Source: Anarhynchus alexandrinus
Taxonomy: Eukaryota > Chordata > Aves > Charadriiformes > Charadriidae
Length of the DNA: 64,000 bases
Assembly: GCA_008711295.1 (NCBI GenBank)
Contig: VUYV01000178.1
Location: 845,853 to 909,852, forward strand
Direction: 5' to 3'
Shown here: piece by piece, positions 63,495 through 64,000 of the stretch
Layout: every line of letters begins with the position of its first letter
Position numbering within the stretch: the stretch's first letter is position 1
Notes under the pieces: generated by a model
What the model saw: only the letters and a program-made list of their open reading frames with translations
What the model was told of the DNA's origin: nothing
The model's database searches: none
Made by a program: the position numbers and the translations under genes

Positions 63495-63775
63495 CTCACC
63501 GCCAGGGCGGAAAAAAAGCGCCGCTTCCCGCCGGCCAATCACCGCCAGCGCCGGTAGTCTCCAGCCAATCACTGCCGGCGAGAGCACTACGCAAAAGATC
63601 GGNGGAGGCGGCGCGGTGCCGGGGCGGTGCTGGGGCCGGGCGGGCTCAGGGCGGTGTCTCCGCGCGCCTCAGCCCGCCCTGAGGGCCGCAGCCCGCCGGC
63701 CCGGCCCGGGCTGCCTCAGGGACCGCGGCGGGTTCCAGCGGCGTACCGGGAAGCACCGCCCCGCATAGGTAGAAT
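63330..63775. promoter_or_regulatory. CpG island, likely SYCP2 promoter (possibly bidirectional)
   Basis: Dense CG dinucleotides with GC boxes. Two CCAATCAC boxes sit 30 bp apart at 63535-63539 and 63565-63569 in a duplicated context. E2F-like TTCCCGCC is at 63525-63532 and GGGCGGAAAA at 63505. NF-Y pairs and E2F sites are typical of divergent and germline-gene promoters. One base is ambiguous at 63603. Confidence 0.75.
63495..63545 (-). other. SYCP2: SYCP2 non-coding exon 1 (candidate)
   Basis: On the - strand, a splice donor GGTGAG|GTGAGG (or GGCG|GTGAGG at 63500) lies just inside the CpG island, downstream of two inverted CCAAT boxes. This would be the 5' UTR exon joined to the acceptor at 62392. 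The 5' edge is unknown. Confidence 0.45.
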
Positions 63776-63885
63776 TAGCAGCAGTAGCGGAGCACACAGG
63801 AGGAGAATCGCTTTTCACAGCAGATAAACCCAAATGTAAATAAAATAAGACCCCGGACTTTCTAAAATAAGAGACAAAAAAGTGC

Positions 63886-63942
63886 TATAAAAGGCAAAAA
63901 AAGGCTGTACAGGAAGTATTTAAAATGCCGCCAGCTGTGCCT
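63886..63942 (+). promoter_or_regulatory. TATA box and candidate first exon of a divergent gene
   Basis: TATAAAAGG at 63886-63894 is a perfect TATA box. It is followed by ACAGGAAGT (ETS-like), then ATGCCGCCAGCTGTGCCT ending at a strong donor GTAAGTGA (63943). This looks like a short + strand first exon (about 63915-63942). Mammalian synteny predicts FAM217B here, divergent from SYCP2. The peptide MPPAVP is too short to identify it. Confidence 0.4.
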
Positions 63943-63985
63943 GTAAGTGAGGAACGCGATGCGGGGGTGAGCGGCGCTGGGCCTT

Positions 63986-64000
63986 CCCCCCCCCCCCCCC
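63986..64000 (+). repeat. poly(C) run at window end
   Basis: Fifteen consecutive C reach the window edge, after CpG-rich sequence. It may be longer outside the window or mark an assembly-difficult site. Confidence 0.85.

Noticed and set aside
63166..63768. 200-codon + strand ORF through the CpG island
   Set aside because: Pro/Ala/Arg-rich, crosses the promoter and an ambiguous base, and has no family. A CpG-island artefact.
1..64000. CRISPR arrays, operons, bacterial or phage systems
   Set aside because: No regularly spaced repeats or bacterial gene organisation. All strong signals are vertebrate spliced genes and LINEs.

Overview
The window looks like avian genomic DNA. It carries two CR1 LINE copies with the bird-type short ATTCTA/ATGATTCT-like 3' tails, compact spliced introns, and a vertebrate gene order (PHACTR3 followed tail-to-tail by SYCP2) that matches human 20q13.33 and, by inference, chicken chromosome 20. 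I cannot name the species.

Left part (1-27.4 kb, + strand): the 3' half of PHACTR3. The first 18.7 kb is the tail of one long intron with no exon I can support. Five coding exons follow (18697, 22982, 23925, 25325 and 27376). They encode two RPEL actin-binding repeats, the PP1-binding C-terminus and the terminal RFHRP-stop. Upstream exons, including the earlier RPEL repeats, lie outside the window.

Middle (27.4-32.8 kb): a convergent intergenic or 3'UTR zone. It holds a CpG-rich patch at 29.5 kb, another at 31.6 kb, and two unexplained splice-bounded open reading frames (28005-28100 and 28289-28654).

Right part (32.8-63.5 kb, - strand): a complete SYCP2 gene, which encodes a synaptonemal-complex axial/lateral element protein. 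I reconstructed 44 coding exons from splice sites, phase and family similarity. They sum to 4293 nt, keep one frame throughout, and give a predicted 1430-residue protein. Most introns are GT-AG. Two appear to be GC-AG, and one appears to be a rare U2-type AT-AC intron (60608-61175). Two CR1 copies sit in SYCP2 introns in antisense orientation, and a tRNA-like SINE remnant sits in a third.

Right edge (63.3-64 kb): a CpG island with twin CCAAT boxes and E2F-like sites is the likely SYCP2 promoter. About 350 bp further on, a + strand TATA box with a short candidate first exon suggests a divergent neighbour. FAM217B is expected from mammalian synteny, but this is not proven by the sequence.

Functionally the two identified genes are unrelated: PHACTR3 is an actin- and PP1-regulating protein enriched in neurons, and SYCP2 is a meiotic chromosome-axis protein. 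They are neighbours through conserved synteny, not through a shared pathway.
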